From DASXBA01 sp046729895 (GTDB taxonomy: Bacteria > Actinomycetota > Thermoleophilia > Solirubrobacterales > Thermoleophilaceae), in contig JBKPHP010000072.1 of the NCBI GenBank assembly GCA_046729895.1, positions 1-20,857 on the forward strand: a DNA stretch of 20,857 nt, written 5' to 3'. A program made the translations under genes and the position numbers. The notes below the pieces were generated by a model that saw only the letters and a program-made list of their open reading frames with translations, was not told the origin of the DNA and ran no database searches. Below are positions 20,423 to 20,857 of the stretch, piece by piece (within the stretch, counting starts at the first letter, position 1; each line of letters opens with the position of its first letter).

Positions 20423-20857
20423 TGGCCTCGGCACCGCAGACGGCCACGGTTTCGCATGTCTACCCGCTGGGGTCGCGCCTCAACGAGCGCGGCCGGCTCG
20501 AAGTGGGCGGCTGCGACGTGGTAGAGCTCGCCGGCGAGTTCGGCACTCCCGCATACCTCTACGCGGAGGACGACATGCGCTCACGGGCCCGCGCCTACCG
20601 CGAGGCCTTCGGCGCGCGAACGGAGCGCTTCGAGATCGTCTATGCGAGCAAGGCCTTCGCCTGCACGGCCGTCTGCAGGCTGATGGCGGAGGAGGGCCTC
20701 TCGTGCGACATCGCCTCTGGCGGCGAGCTGCATCTGGCGCTCGCCGGGGGCTTCCCGCCTGCACGGCACTACCTGCACGGCAACAACCACCGCGCAGCCG
20801 ACCTGCGCATGGCCCTCGAGCAGGGCGTGGGGCACATCGTGGTCGACTCATTCGACG
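20422..20857 (+). CDS. lysA: Diaminopimelate decarboxylase, N-terminal part
   Basis: The first 145 codons of a fold-type III PLP decarboxylase are present; the gene runs off the right edge. FGTPAYLYAEDDMRSRARAYREAF is the typical LysA start of the barrel, VYASKAFAC carries the PLP-binding Lys77, and CDIASGGELHLALAGGFPP and HGNNHRAADLRMALE are standard LysA landmarks. LysA decarboxylates meso-diaminopimelate to L-lysine, the final step of lysine synthesis. Related ornithine/arginine decarboxylases share the fold, but the HGNNK/H-type segment favours LysA. Actinobacteria often place lysA before hom-thrC; that cannot be seen here. Confidence 0.9.
   Translation, partial: MASAPQTATVSHVYPLGSRLNERGRLEVGGCDVVELAGEFGTPAYLYAEDDMRSRARAYREAFGARTERFEIVYASKAFACTAVCRLMAEEGLSCDIASGGELHLALAGGFPPARHYLHGNNHRAADLRMALEQGVGHIVVDSFD

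Noticed and set aside
1..20857. CRISPR array, rRNA or insertion-sequence transposase
   Set aside because: No regularly spaced direct repeats, no rRNA-like stretch and no transposase motif was seen. The only repeats are the 23-bp pair, the GGTV tandem and the GGGTAC pair.

Overview
The window is very GC-rich and densely coded. The gene content is actinobacterial: PspA with PspAA/PspAB partners, stacked fatty-acid acyl-CoA dehydrogenases, a CtaG-type oxidase assembly protein and an actinobacterial-style Lgt. I infer an actinomycetote, most likely a Thermoleophilia-like lineage, but no rRNA or marker gene settles this. No rRNA, tRNA or CRISPR array was seen.

Layout. 1-3786 (+): the 3' end of a thiolase, then three acyl-CoA dehydrogenase (ACAD) genes. 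The second and third look like the two unlike subunits of a heteromeric enzyme. 3866-6690 (-): a Usp-like protein, a methyltransferase with a small translationally coupled upstream gene, and a lipoprotein with cell-wall-binding repeats. 6813-8054 (+): a fourth, canonical ACAD whose promoter carries a perfect TetR-type palindrome. 8059-9765: a small ECCPFL protein divergent from a CtaG-like membrane protein and a coupled NTF2-like lipoprotein. 9845-15505: an envelope-stress locus (pspA, pspAA on +; pspAB and an HtpX-like protease on -). It is split by about 3.1 kb of accessory DNA carrying an Mrr nuclease fragment, a UBP-type zinc finger protein and a flippase-like membrane protein. 15557-16303 (+): lgt. 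16268-18668 (-): a two-permease zinc/manganese-type ABC transporter operon with a Fur/Zur-type box over its promoter. 18996-19703 (+): a membrane-anchored, low-complexity Gly-Thr-Val repeat protein. 19700-20407 (-): an alpha/beta hydrolase. 20422-end (+): the N-terminal part of diaminopimelate decarboxylase.

The most notable observations are these. (i) A 23-bp direct repeat (22/23 identical) lies at 10941-10963 and 14019-14041. The second copy is the 3' end of pspAB, and the first is a detached copy just beyond pspAA. This suggests that the 3.1-kb block entered at the pspAB 3' end, as site-specific elements do. (ii) At least eight genes have a TANNNT-like box only about 7-11 nt before the start codon and no Shine-Dalgarno sequence, which suggests leaderless transcription. 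(iii) The metal ABC operon and the fourth ACAD gene each carry a clear palindromic operator, with neither regulator encoded in the window.

Much of the window concerns envelope maintenance (Psp system, HtpX, Lgt, lipoproteins, CtaG, flippase, metal uptake). The rest is mainly acyl-CoA beta-oxidation.
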